Origin: Roseovarius sp. MMSF_3359
Lineage (GTDB): Bacteria > Pseudomonadota > Alphaproteobacteria > Rhodobacterales > Rhodobacteraceae
Direction of reading: 5' to 3'
NCBI RefSeq assembly: GCF_030733385.1
Contig: NZ_JASHJC010000006.1
Span: 218,382 to 282,381, forward strand
Length of the DNA: 64,000 bases
The position numbers and the translations under genes were made by a program. The notes under the pieces were generated by a model. It was not told where the DNA came from, did no database searches, and worked only from the letters and a program-made list of their open reading frames with translations. This document shows, in pieces, positions 17,128 through 25,547 of the stretch. Within the stretch, counting starts at the first letter, position 1; each line of letters opens with the position of its first letter.

Positions 17128-18379
17128 ATTCCACCAGGACGGCCGAGACATCATCGGCAAAATCCTGATCGTCAGCAAAGCTCGACAGTTTCCAGATGAT
17201 CGATTCGAGGCAGGCCATGCTGCGGGTCTGCCGCAGCTCGGTCAGGATCTGGCGGAAGCCGTCGTCGCCCAGCAGATTACCATCCACATCGGCACATTCC
17301 ACCACTCCGTCCGAGCAGATCATCAGGCGATCCCCGGGGGCCATCGCAACCTCGAACTGGTCGTATTGCGCGCCTTCGATCAACCCGACGGGCAATCCAC
17401 CCTGACCAAAAAGCTCGACCTTACCATTGGCACGCTGCACCACTGGGTGCGGGTGCCCGGCCTGCGTCATCACGATCCGGCCGGTTTCAAGATCGACATC
17501 GGCCAGCACCATCGTGAAATAAAGCTCGGTTTCAATTTCGCTCAGGAACAGGTCATTCAGGATCGAAACCGTCTCGGATGGAGGGCGTGGGACGAATTCG
17601 CCCGTTTCCGTTCTTTCCAGCGCGACGTTCTGCTCCGGCGAGGCCGAGGACAGATACCCGGCCAGCCGCGCCGTCATCAGTGCCGAGCTGATCCCGTGAC
17701 CGGACACGTCGATGCCATAGACCCCGATCCGCGTGGGGCTGACCACGAACATGCCCACAAGGTCACCCCCGACATGGCCGCAGGATTGCAAAAGCATCGA
17801 CACCTCGGCGGACCCGAAATCGCGATACCGGTCACTGACGAGGGATTGTTGTAGTTTCTTGGCCTCGATCAGGTCGTTGTCGAGCGAATCGTATACCGCC
17901 TGCAATTCATCCAGCGTGGAGGAAATAAGCCGGTTCTTTTCGGTCAACTCCCGCTCCATGCGCAGGATCCGTTCCCCCGCGGAGATCCGCGCGCGAAGCT
18001 CCCCGGCATTCACCGGCTTGGTCAGGAAATCATCGGCCCCGGCATCAAGGCCATGGGCGATCGCATCCTTTTCGCTCTTGGAGGTCAACAGGATGAAGTA
18101 CCCATAGCTGTCCCGCGTCATCTGCCTGAATTCACGGCAAAATTCCGGACCGGTCATCCCCGGCATCATCCAGTCGCTCATCACCAGGTCGGGGGCGATG
18201 TCGCGGCACATCTCCAGGGCTTCGGACCCGGATTCCGCTTCGCGGACCTCAAACCCCCAGCGTTTGAGAGAGGCAGAAAGGATACGCCGTTGGGCACGGC
18301 TGTCATCCACGACAAGAACCTGCCGGATTACACCCGCAGCCTGCTCTTCCTGCCCGATTGATGTTGCCTGCAACGTCAC
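17102..18379 (-). CDS. Response regulator with PP2C-type (RsbU-like) phosphatase output
   Basis: A 425-aa cytosolic protein. Residues 20-140 are a receiver domain with acidic pair Asp25-Asp26, phospho-acceptor Asp69 (VMSDWMMPG) and Lys121 (FLTKPVN). A coiled-coil linker at about 140-175 (RMERELTEKNRLISSTLDELQ) leads to a PP2C/SpoIIE phosphatase domain with metal motifs GGDLVGMF, GIDVSGHGISSALM, GRIVMTQAGHPHPVV and SDGVVECAD. Such proteins dephosphorylate anti-sigma-factor antagonists in partner-switching systems. It is divergent from a lone Hpt protein, a likely phosphodonor or brake. No anti-sigma factor is adjacent. Confidence 0.92.
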   Translation of the reverse strand: MTLQATSIGQEEQAAGVIRQVLVVDDSRAQRRILSASLKRWGFEVREAESGSEALEMCRDIAPDLVMSDWMMPGMTGPEFCREFRQMTRDSYGYFILLTSKSEKDAIAHGLDAGADDFLTKPVNAGELRARISAGERILRMERELTEKNRLISSTLDELQAVYDSLDNDLIEAKKLQQSLVSDRYRDFGSAEVSMLLQSCGHVGGDLVGMFVVSPTRIGVYGIDVSGHGISSALMTARLAGYLSSASPEQNVALERTETGEFVPRPPSETVSILNDLFLSEIETELYFTMVLADVDLETGRIVMTQAGHPHPVVQRANGKVELFGQGGLPVGLIEGAQYDQFEVAMAPGDRLMICSDGVVECADVDGNLLGDDGFRQILTELRQTRSMACLESIIWKLSSFADDQDFADDVSAVLVEFKQAAIIL

Positions 18380-18531
18380 GTCTGCCGCCCTATCTTGGTC
18401 ACCCGCAATCTGGGACCCGCCGCTTAATAGGGTGTGAATGCTAAAATTGCCCTCAGTTTTTAAACCAACCCCTTCAGTTTATTAATCTTTCCGCGTCACG
18501 ATCACACCAAAGGCAAAGGTGAGGACCGGCT

Positions 18532-18858
18532 ATGATCGACTGGGACCGCGTAAACGAACTGCGTGATGAAATTGGGGCCGAGGATTTCTCGGAAGTGGTG
18601 GAGATCTTTCTTGAGGAGGTCGAGGAAGAGATGACCAAACTCTCCGCCGACGCGGACCGGCAGGACCTCGAATCCACCGTGCATTTCCTCAAGGGAAGCG
18701 CCCTGAACCTCGGGTTTTCGCATTTCTCGACGCTCTGCCAGAAAAACGAAACCGCCGCGCGGGGCGGCGACGCCGTTGACGTGGACGCCCTGAAAAGCAG
18801 CTATGCAGCATCGAAATCCGAATTCCTCGAGGCCCTTGATGCGCCCGACGCGGCCTAG
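18532..18858 (+). CDS. Stand-alone histidine phosphotransfer (Hpt) protein
   Basis: A 108-aa four-helix Hpt domain with the phosphorylatable His51 in TVHFLKGSALNLG. It ends with an acidic, alanine-rich tail. Hpt proteins relay phosphate between a hybrid kinase and a response regulator. The neighbour, divergent at 18379, is a receiver-phosphatase, so the two probably form one relay, with the kinase elsewhere. Its TAG and the TAG of convergent ilvA share the palindrome CTAG. Confidence 0.9.
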   Translation: MIDWDRVNELRDEIGAEDFSEVVEIFLEEVEEEMTKLSADADRQDLESTVHFLKGSALNLGFSHFSTLCQKNETAARGGDAVDVDALKSSYAASKSEFLEALDAPDAA

Positions 18859-20093
18859 ATCAGGAACTGCGCCAGGACATCGTCATTGGTGATATCGCGA
18901 TAGGTGAAACCGGCCTCCGCCAGTTTCTGCTCCAGGATCTCGAAGTTCTCCGCTTGGTTGGTTTCGATCCCGATCAGGACAGAGCCAAAATTGCGCGCTG
19001 ATTTTTTGAGGTATTCGAACCGGGCAATATCGTCGTCCGGCCCCAACATCGACAGGAATTCCTTGAGCGCCCCGGGCCGTTGCGGCAGGCGCAGCACGAA
19101 ATACTTCTTGATACCGATATGCCGCTGCGCGCGCTCCTTGACCTCGGGCAGCCGTTCGAAATCGAAATTGCTGCCTGACGTGACGCAGACAACGGTCTTT
19201 CCCGCGATCTGATCCGCGACATCCTTGAGCGCATCGACCGCCAAAGCCCCGGCAGGTTCCAAAACCACGCCTTCGACATTCAACATCTCGAGCATGGTCG
19301 TGCAAAGCCGATCTTCGGCCACGGTGATCGCGTCCGCCGGATCAAGATCCGACAGATGGGCAAATGTTTTCTCGCCGATTCGCGCCACGGCGGCACCATC
19401 GGCGAAATTATCGATATGATTGAGGCTGACCGGCGCACCGGCCTTCAACGCCGCCCCCAGACACGCGCCACCGGATGGCTCAACCAGCGTATAGGCCAGG
19501 TCCGAGCCAAAAAACCCGCGCACCCCGGAGGACAGGCCACCGCCCCCAACCGGCATGATGATCCGGTCCGGCAGTCCACCCATCTGCCGCATGATTTCCA
19601 CCGCGACCGACGCCTGCCCCTCGATCACATCCTCATCATCAAAGGGCGACAGGAAGTGACCGCCAGTCTCGGTGCAATAGGCCTTTGCCGAGGCGAGTGT
19701 ATCGTCGAAATAATCACCGGTCAGCCGCACGGAAATCGCCGATCCGCCAAACTTTTCGGTCTGGTTGATCTTCTGCTGCGGGGTCGTCACCGGCATGAAG
19801 ATCGTCCCCCGAACCCCGAAATGCCGGCACATGAAGGCCACGCCCTGCGCGTGATTGCCGGCGCTCGCGCACACAAATTGTCTGGTGTCGGGGGTCACTG
19901 CCAGAACCTTGCGCATCGCGTTGAACGCCCCGCGCAGTTTATAGGACCGAACCGGGGTCAGGTCTTCGCGCTTGAGCAGAATATTGGCGCCATAGCGGTC
20001 CGAAAGATGTTCGTTGCGCTGCAAGGGCGTCTCTGCAAACACGTCGCGCATCGCGGCCTCGGCGGCGCGGGCTCTATCCTGAAAACTCTCCAT
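18855..20093 (-). CDS. ilvA: Threonine ammonia-lyase (threonine dehydratase)
   Basis: A 412-aa PLP enzyme from the ATG at 20093 (MESFQDR) that converts threonine to 2-oxobutanoate for isoleucine synthesis. The PLP lysine is Lys52 in RSYKLRGAFNAM, and the phosphate-binding loop is VGGGGLSSGV. The C-terminal regulatory ACT-like domain begins near residue 325 (KKYFVLRLPQRPGALKEFL), where isoleucine feedback would act. The open frame to 20210 has no ribosome site. It is divergent from argG. Confidence 0.9.
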   Translation of the reverse strand: MESFQDRARAAEAAMRDVFAETPLQRNEHLSDRYGANILLKREDLTPVRSYKLRGAFNAMRKVLAVTPDTRQFVCASAGNHAQGVAFMCRHFGVRGTIFMPVTTPQQKINQTEKFGGSAISVRLTGDYFDDTLASAKAYCTETGGHFLSPFDDEDVIEGQASVAVEIMRQMGGLPDRIIMPVGGGGLSSGVRGFFGSDLAYTLVEPSGGACLGAALKAGAPVSLNHIDNFADGAAVARIGEKTFAHLSDLDPADAITVAEDRLCTTMLEMLNVEGVVLEPAGALAVDALKDVADQIAGKTVVCVTSGSNFDFERLPEVKERAQRHIGIKKYFVLRLPQRPGALKEFLSMLGPDDDIARFEYLKKSARNFGSVLIGIETNQAENFEILEQKLAEAGFTYRDITNDDVLAQFLI

Positions 20094-20196
20094 CCGGTGA
20101 TCTGTGGCCCAGGCAAGGCAGTCATGCAAGCCCTGACCTTGCCCCGCGTCCCAAAACCCGATAAGCGCCGGGCAAATCTGACACGAGGGAAACCAA

Positions 20197-21423
20197 ATGA
20201 CCGCGCCCAAGAAAGTTGTGCTGGCTTATTCCGGCGGCCTAGATACGTCGATCATCCTGAAATGGCTGCAGTCCGAATATGGCTGCGAAGTGGTCACTTT
20301 TACCGCCGATCTGGGCCAGGGCGAGGAGTTGGAGCCCGCACGTCAGAAGGCCGAGCTTCTGGGCATCAAGCCCGAGAACATCTTCATCGAAGATGTCCGC
20401 GAAGAGTTCGTGCGCGATTTCGTCTTCCCAATGTTCCGGGCAAATGCCGTCTATGAAGGTCTTTACCTTCTGGGCACGTCAATCGCGCGGCCGCTCATTT
20501 CCAAGCGACTTGTCGAAATCGCGGCCGAAACCGGCGCCGACGCGGTCGCACATGGCGCCACTGGCAAGGGCAACGACCAGGTGCGGTTCGAACTGGCGGC
20601 CTATGCGCTCAACCCTGATATCAAGGTCATCGCACCCTGGCGTGAATGGGACCTGACCAGCCGCACGAAGCTCATCGACTTCGCCGAGAAAAACCAGATC
20701 CCGATCGCCAAGGACAAGCGCGGCGAAGCGCCGTTTTCGGTTGACGCCAACCTTCTGCACACCTCGTCCGAGGGCAAGGTGCTCGAAGACCCCGCGGTGG
20801 ACGCGCCAGATTACGTTTATCAGCGGACCGTGCATCCCGAAGATGCCCCCAACGAGGCGGAGTTCATCGAGATCGGTTTTGAAAAAGGCGACGCGGTCAG
20901 CATCAATGGCGAGGCCCTGAGCCCCGCAACCATCCTGACCAAGCTCAACGAATATGGCGGCAAACACGGGATCGGGCGGCTCGATCTGGTTGAAGGCCGC
21001 TTCGTGGGCATGAAATCGCGGGGCATCTATGAAACCCCGGGCGGCACGATCCTGCTGGAAGCGCATCGCGGTATCGAATCGATCACCATGGATCGCGGCG
21101 CGATGCACCTCAAGGATCAGCTCATGCCGCAATATGCCGAGCTGATCTATAACGGTTTCTGGTACAGCCCCGAGCGGTCGATGCTGCAAGCGGCGATTGA
21201 CGCCTCGCAACAGCATGTGACCGGCACGGTGCGCGTGAAGCTCTACAAAGGGTCCGCCCGTACCGTGGGCCGCTGGTCGGATCACTCGCTTTACTCCGAG
21301 GCGCATGTGACCTTCGAAGAGGATGCCGGTGCCTACGATCAGAAAGACGCTGCAGGTTTCATCCAGTTGAACGCGCTGCGCCTGAAACTTCTGGCGGCGA
21401 GGGATCGTCGCCTTAAGGGCTGA
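20197..21423 (+). CDS. argG: Argininosuccinate synthase
   Basis: A 408-aa enzyme joining citrulline and aspartate with ATP in arginine synthesis. The PP-motif P-loop is [12 protein letters not shown] near residues 9-20. Further family motifs include the substrate-binding [13 protein letters not shown] and the [13 protein letters not shown] region. The ATG at 20197 follows GAGGG. A palindrome that may act as a terminator follows at 21439-21470. Confidence 0.96.
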   Translation: MTAPKKVVLAYSGGLDTSIILKWLQSEYGCEVVTFTADLGQGEELEPARQKAELLGIKPENIFIEDVREEFVRDFVFPMFRANAVYEGLYLLGTSIARPLISKRLVEIAAETGADAVAHGATGKGNDQVRFELAAYALNPDIKVIAPWREWDLTSRTKLIDFAEKNQIPIAKDKRGEAPFSVDANLLHTSSEGKVLEDPAVDAPDYVYQRTVHPEDAPNEAEFIEIGFEKGDAVSINGEALSPATILTKLNEYGGKHGIGRLDLVEGRFVGMKSRGIYETPGGTILLEAHRGIESITMDRGAMHLKDQLMPQYAELIYNGFWYSPERSMLQAAIDASQQHVTGTVRVKLYKGSARTVGRWSDHSLYSEAHVTFEEDAGAYDQKDAAGFIQLNALRLKLLAARDRRLKG

Positions 21424-21438
21424 CACGGGTTCATAAAA

Positions 21439-21470
21439 CCGGATCAGACGGGTGTTTGCCGCTGATCCGG
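21439..21470 (+). terminator. Candidate terminator or hairpin after argG
   Basis: Nine-base inverted repeat CCGGATCAG / CTGATCCGG with a 14-base loop, starting 16 bases after the argG stop. No T-run follows, so it may be a hairpin that only stabilises the mRNA end or a weak stop. Confidence 0.4.
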
Positions 21471-21505
21471 TATAGTGCTGCGTCTTCGGGATGCTTTATC
21501 CTTGG

Positions 21506-22225
21506 TTAGCTGCCCAGCGCGGCCGCCCTTAGTTTTTCATAGGCCGGCATCGCCGCATCGGCCAGTTGCGCCTGCGTGTCGGTGAGGTCGGGCAGCGGCC
21601 CCTCGGCGGCGGCAAACCCGGTGGAGCGATGTACCGCACCATACCAATGCGCGGCCCAGACGCCATCATCCGCGTGACCCCCCGCGTGCCATTGCAGCAT
21701 CGCCGGATCCCAGGGCAGGTCGATGACCGCGCATAGCCTTTTCAACATGGTTTCCGGATCGCGCCGGATATCAGCAGAATCGATTACGACCGGAGAAGCG
21801 CCAAGCATGGTGAGTTGGTCAAACAACTCGGCCTGCTGAACAAACCCGATATCTTCCAGCGTAGGATTATCGAACTTCGCCGAAAAGCTCGCAGCAACAC
21901 GGGCCGGGTGCCGGATCAAGAACACATTGGTCACCTGCGACACCCAATCTCGCGGAACGCCGGGGATCATGTGCTGTGACATGTGCTTTTGATAGAAATG
22001 CGGTTTTTGGGCAGGAACAGAGCCTAATAATTCATCAATGACCACATTCGGATCAGTGGATTGGGACGCGATGATGTCATCCCGCATCGGATGGTCCAGG
22101 CCAGTTTGGGTCAGATAAGCCGCATAGAACGGTTCGTCCACCACCGCGAAATCCGATCGCGCGCCAAAGGCATACATCATCGCGGTACTCAGGTTGCGTG
22201 GCCCCGACCACATGGCAATTCGCAT
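21506..22225 (-). CDS. Sulfotransferase-like family protein
   Basis: A 239-aa protein with a P-loop-like 5'-phosphosulfate site [14 protein letters not shown] at the very N terminus, and an inner motif [15 protein letters not shown] matching the 3'-phosphate-binding RxP/R-x-S region of sulfotransferases. This fold is seen in bacterial sulfotransferase family members often misnamed branched-chain aminotransferase-like proteins. The acceptor is unknown. No PAPS-making gene is nearby. Confidence 0.72.
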   Translation of the reverse strand: MRIAMWSGPRNLSTAMMYAFGARSDFAVVDEPFYAAYLTQTGLDHPMRDDIIASQSTDPNVVIDELLGSVPAQKPHFYQKHMSQHMIPGVPRDWVSQVTNVFLIRHPARVAASFSAKFDNPTLEDIGFVQQAELFDQLTMLGASPVVIDSADIRRDPETMLKRLCAVIDLPWDPAMLQWHAGGHADDGVWAAHWYGAVHRSTGFAAAEGPLPDLTDTQAQLADAAMPAYEKLRAAALGS

Positions 22226-22405
22226 TTAGAGAAGTCCCCTGTCCGGGAGGGCGGGTTTCTGCCCTCAAATGTTACAGCGCACGCTAATTCCGCACTGATT
22301 CAGAGCCAAGGGGTAAATTGGTGTCACCACCCTGTGAGATTTGGTTTCAGCCGCTTGGCGGGAGTCCGTGCTTGGGTCAATGTGACTTCAAACGGAGGAT
22401 GCGTC

Positions 22406-23077
22406 ATGGTGGCGATTGATTTCAAACACTTCAAAACAGGTCTCTTGGCTGCGCTGATCGTCGTCGGCCTTGGGATCCAGTGTCAGAAGGCACATGCGGC
22501 AAGCAGCGAAACGCTGATTGTGGCGGGCGGCTGCTTCTGGTGCGTCGAATCGGATTTTGAATCCGTCCGCGGTGTGACCGACGCGGTCTCGGGATATACC
22601 GGCGGCACAGCCAAGAACCCGACCTACAAGCAGGTCACCAAGGGCGGCACGGGCCACTACGAGGCCGTCAAAATCACGTTCGACCCGGCGCAGGTTAGCC
22701 GCGCGCAGCTTCTGAACATGTTCTTCCGCTCGGTGGATCCGACGGACGCAGGCGGTCAGTTTTGTGATCGCGGCGACAGCTATCGAACAGCCGTTTTCGT
22801 GTCCAATGCCAGCGAGAAGAAAGCCGCCGAGGCTGCCATTGCCAAAGCGCAAAGCGACCTTGGACAGAGGATCGTAACGCCAATCCTGCAAGCCAAGACG
22901 TTTTACAACGCCGAAGATTACCACCAGGACTATTACAAGGGTAAGAAGCTGGTCGTGACGCGGTTCGGACCCAAGCGACAATCAGAGGCCTATAAACGCT
23001 ATCGCAAGGCCTGCGGACGCGACAAGCGAGTGAAGCAGCTATGGGGCTCCGCCGCTCCCTTCGCGGCCAAGTACTAA
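22406..23077 (+). CDS. msrA: Peptide-methionine (S)-S-oxide reductase MsrA, exported
   Basis: A 223-aa protein from the ATG at 22406, with GGAGG about 8 nt upstream. It has an N-terminal signal peptide ([21 protein letters not shown]) followed by the MsrA core. The catalytic motif is [11 protein letters not shown] with the nucleophilic Cys, and GHYEAV and the DYHQDYY motifs complete it. It repairs methionine sulfoxide in envelope proteins. Most MsrA are cytosolic, so export is notable. The basic C-terminal tail ([17 protein letters not shown]) carries an extra Cys that may act in resolving. Confidence 0.92.
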   Translation: MVAIDFKHFKTGLLAALIVVGLGIQCQKAHAASSETLIVAGGCFWCVESDFESVRGVTDAVSGYTGGTAKNPTYKQVTKGGTGHYEAVKITFDPAQVSRAQLLNMFFRSVDPTDAGGQFCDRGDSYRTAVFVSNASEKKAAEAAIAKAQSDLGQRIVTPILQAKTFYNAEDYHQDYYKGKKLVVTRFGPKRQSEAYKRYRKACGRDKRVKQLWGSAAPFAAKY

Positions 23078-23089
23078 GCCAGAAAACGA

Positions 23090-23120
23090 GAAATGGGGAT
23101 GGTCAATACCACCCCATTTC
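23090..23120. terminator. Hairpin between msrA and maeB
   Basis: GAAATGGGG / CCCCATTTC inverted repeat with an inner GGT/ACC pairing, located between the convergent ends of msrA and maeB. It can act in both directions. The flanking tracts are not strongly T-rich. Confidence 0.55.
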
Positions 23121-23157
23121 AGTGTCTATTCCAGCCCGATACTCGATTTTCTGCGGC

Positions 23158-25413
23158 TCAGCCGACTTTACACGCCGCCAGAACCGCCATGTTCAGGATG
23201 TCATTCGCAGTGAAGTTGGTTGAACAGATCTGAATTGATTGGTCGACCCCCGCGAGGATCGGGCCCACAACGGTCGCACCGCCCATCTCCTGCATCAACT
23301 TGACCGAAATCGACGCCGAGTGCCGCGCCGGGACCACCAGAACATTCGCGGGGCCGGTCAGCCGCTGGAACGGATAAGCCTCCTGCGCCGTGGTGTTGAG
23401 CGCAACGTCCACGGTCATCTCGCCCTCGAACTCGAAATCCACACCACGCGCTTCCAGCACCTTGGGCGCCAAGTGCATCTTCTCCGCTCGTTCCGACCGA
23501 GGATAACCGAAGGTCGAAAAACTCACGAAAGCCACGCGCGGATCGACACCGAGGTGACGGGCGACTCCGGCGGCGCGTTCAGCGATATTCGCAAGATCCT
23601 CCTGGTCCGGCCATTCATGCACCAGCGTATCGGCAATAAAGACAATCCGCCCCTTGTGCATGATCGCGGTGACGCCTACGGCGCCATGCTCTGCGTCAGC
23701 GTCAAAGACATGGTTGATCAACTCCAGAACATGCGCCGATTTGCGCGTCGCACCAGTGACCAGCCCGTCGCCATGACCATGCGCCAGCATCAGGGATGAA
23801 AACACATGCCGGTCCCGCGCCGCCAGACGATGCACATCCTGATGGTCGATGCCCTTTCGCTGCAGCCGGGAATACAGGAAATCCTTGTACTGATCGAGGT
23901 AAGCAGTGTTGGCCGCATTCACGATTTCCAGCTCGGCGACCGCATCGCCCATGCCCGCCGCTTCCAGCTTTTCTTTCACATCCGCCTCGCGACCGACAAC
24001 CAGCGCATGACCGAAGCCCGACCGCTGATATTGCACGGCCGCGCGCAGCACTCGGGGATCGTCGCCCTCAGCAAAGATCATCCGAGCCTGCGCTGCGCGG
24101 GCGCGGGCGTTGATCGACCGCATGATGCTCGCCGTGGGGTCCATCCGGGTTTTCAGCGTCACCTCATAGGCATCCATATCCACGATCGGCCGCCGTGCGG
24201 CGCCGGTATCCATGCAAGCCTTCGCCACCGCCGGCGGGATGGTGTGGATCAGGCGCGGATCAAACGGCGCCGGGATGATGTAATCGCGCCCGAAGGTCAG
24301 TTTGCGCCCATAGGCCATGTCGACCTCGTCTGGCACATCCTCGCGCGCGAGTTTCGCCAATGCCTCGGCGCAGGCGATCTTCATCTCGTCATTGATCGCC
24401 CGTGCATGCACGTCAAGCGCCCCGCGGAAGAGATAGGGAAACCCAAGTACGTTATTGACCTGATTGGGATAATCGCTGCGCCCGGTGGCGACGATGGCAT
24501 CTGCGCGGACGGCATGGGCCTCTTCGGGCGTGATTTCGGGATCGGGATTAGCCATCGCGAAAATCACCGGGTCACTGGCCATCGACGCAACCATATCTTC
24601 AGTCACCGCGCCCTTGACGCTGACGCCGAGGAACACATCCGCGCCCTTCATCGCCTCTTCGAGCGTACGCAATTCCGTGTTCACCGCATGGGCGGATTTC
24701 CACTGGTTCATGCCCTCGGTCCGGCCCTGGTAAATCACGCCCTTGGTGTCGCAGACGACGCAATTGTCGTGCTTGGCGCCCATTGCCTTGAGCAGCTCGA
24801 TACAGGCGATCCCCGCTGCCCCGGCACCGTTCAAAACGATCCGCACATCGCCGATTTTCTTGCCGCTCAGGTGCAGCGCGTTGATAAGCCCGGCGGCGCA
24901 GATCACGGCGGTCCCATGCTGATCGTCATGGAAGACGGGGATATCCATCACCTCTTTCAACCGCTGTTCGATAATGAAACATTCCGGCGCCTTGATGTCT
25001 TCGAGGTTGATGCCGCCAAAGGTCGGCCCCATCAGCTTGACCGCATTGATGAACGCCTCGGGATCTTCGGTATCAAGCTCGATATCAATCGAATTCACAT
25101 CGGCGAAGCGTTTGAAAAGAACGGCCTTCCCTTCCATCACCGGCTTACCACCCAGCGCGCCCAGATTGCCAAGCCCCAGAACGGCGGTACCGTTCGAAAT
25201 CACCGCCACAAGGTTGCCCTTGTTGGTGTAGTCATAGGCCGTCTCGGGGTTCTCCGCGATGGCGAGGCACGGCACGGCGACCCCCGGCGAATAGGCCAGC
25301 GACAGGTCGCGTTGGGTGGTCATCGGCACCGTCGCCTGGATCTCGAACTTGCCGGGCGTGGGTTCGAGGTGAAAGGCCAGCGCCTCTTCGGGGGTAAACT
25401 TGGTTTTTGCCAT
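23158..25413 (-). CDS. maeB: NADP-dependent malic enzyme, hybrid MaeB type
   Basis: A 751-aa enzyme decarboxylating malate to pyruvate. The N-terminal malic domain has LAYSPGVAVPC, the catalytic-lysine region GKPVMEGKAVLFK and HDDQHGTAV. An NAD(P)-binding Rossmann segment follows with LNGAGAAGIACIELL. The C-terminal half (about 430-751) is a phosphotransacetylase-like domain (AEGDDPRVLRAAVQYQ, DGLVTGATRKSA), thought to sense acetyl-CoA. This is the standard proteobacterial MaeB layout. It is divergent from mutS. Confidence 0.95.
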   Translation of the reverse strand: MAKTKFTPEEALAFHLEPTPGKFEIQATVPMTTQRDLSLAYSPGVAVPCLAIAENPETAYDYTNKGNLVAVISNGTAVLGLGNLGALGGKPVMEGKAVLFKRFADVNSIDIELDTEDPEAFINAVKLMGPTFGGINLEDIKAPECFIIEQRLKEVMDIPVFHDDQHGTAVICAAGLINALHLSGKKIGDVRIVLNGAGAAGIACIELLKAMGAKHDNCVVCDTKGVIYQGRTEGMNQWKSAHAVNTELRTLEEAMKGADVFLGVSVKGAVTEDMVASMASDPVIFAMANPDPEITPEEAHAVRADAIVATGRSDYPNQVNNVLGFPYLFRGALDVHARAINDEMKIACAEALAKLAREDVPDEVDMAYGRKLTFGRDYIIPAPFDPRLIHTIPPAVAKACMDTGAARRPIVDMDAYEVTLKTRMDPTASIMRSINARARAAQARMIFAEGDDPRVLRAAVQYQRSGFGHALVVGREADVKEKLEAAGMGDAVAELEIVNAANTAYLDQYKDFLYSRLQRKGIDHQDVHRLAARDRHVFSSLMLAHGHGDGLVTGATRKSAHVLELINHVFDADAEHGAVGVTAIMHKGRIVFIADTLVHEWPDQEDLANIAERAAGVARHLGVDPRVAFVSFSTFGYPRSERAEKMHLAPKVLEARGVDFEFEGEMTVDVALNTTAQEAYPFQRLTGPANVLVVPARHSASISVKLMQEMGGATVVGPILAGVDQSIQICSTNFTANDILNMAVLAACKVG

Positions 25414-25547
25414 GATCGGTGCCTGTCATCTCGGAACGGTATCAGGCATCCATAGCCGGGCTTTGGAAAAGCCTCAACCGGATGGCGGTTTTACCTTTCG
25501 CCCATGCCTGTCGGTTTGTAAGCTCCCGGCGAACCGAGGGGGTGATC

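Noticed and set aside
23806..25455. 549-codon plus-strand open frame
   Set aside because: Antisense to maeB, with no recognisable motif and a low-complexity His/Arg/Gly composition typical of shadow frames.
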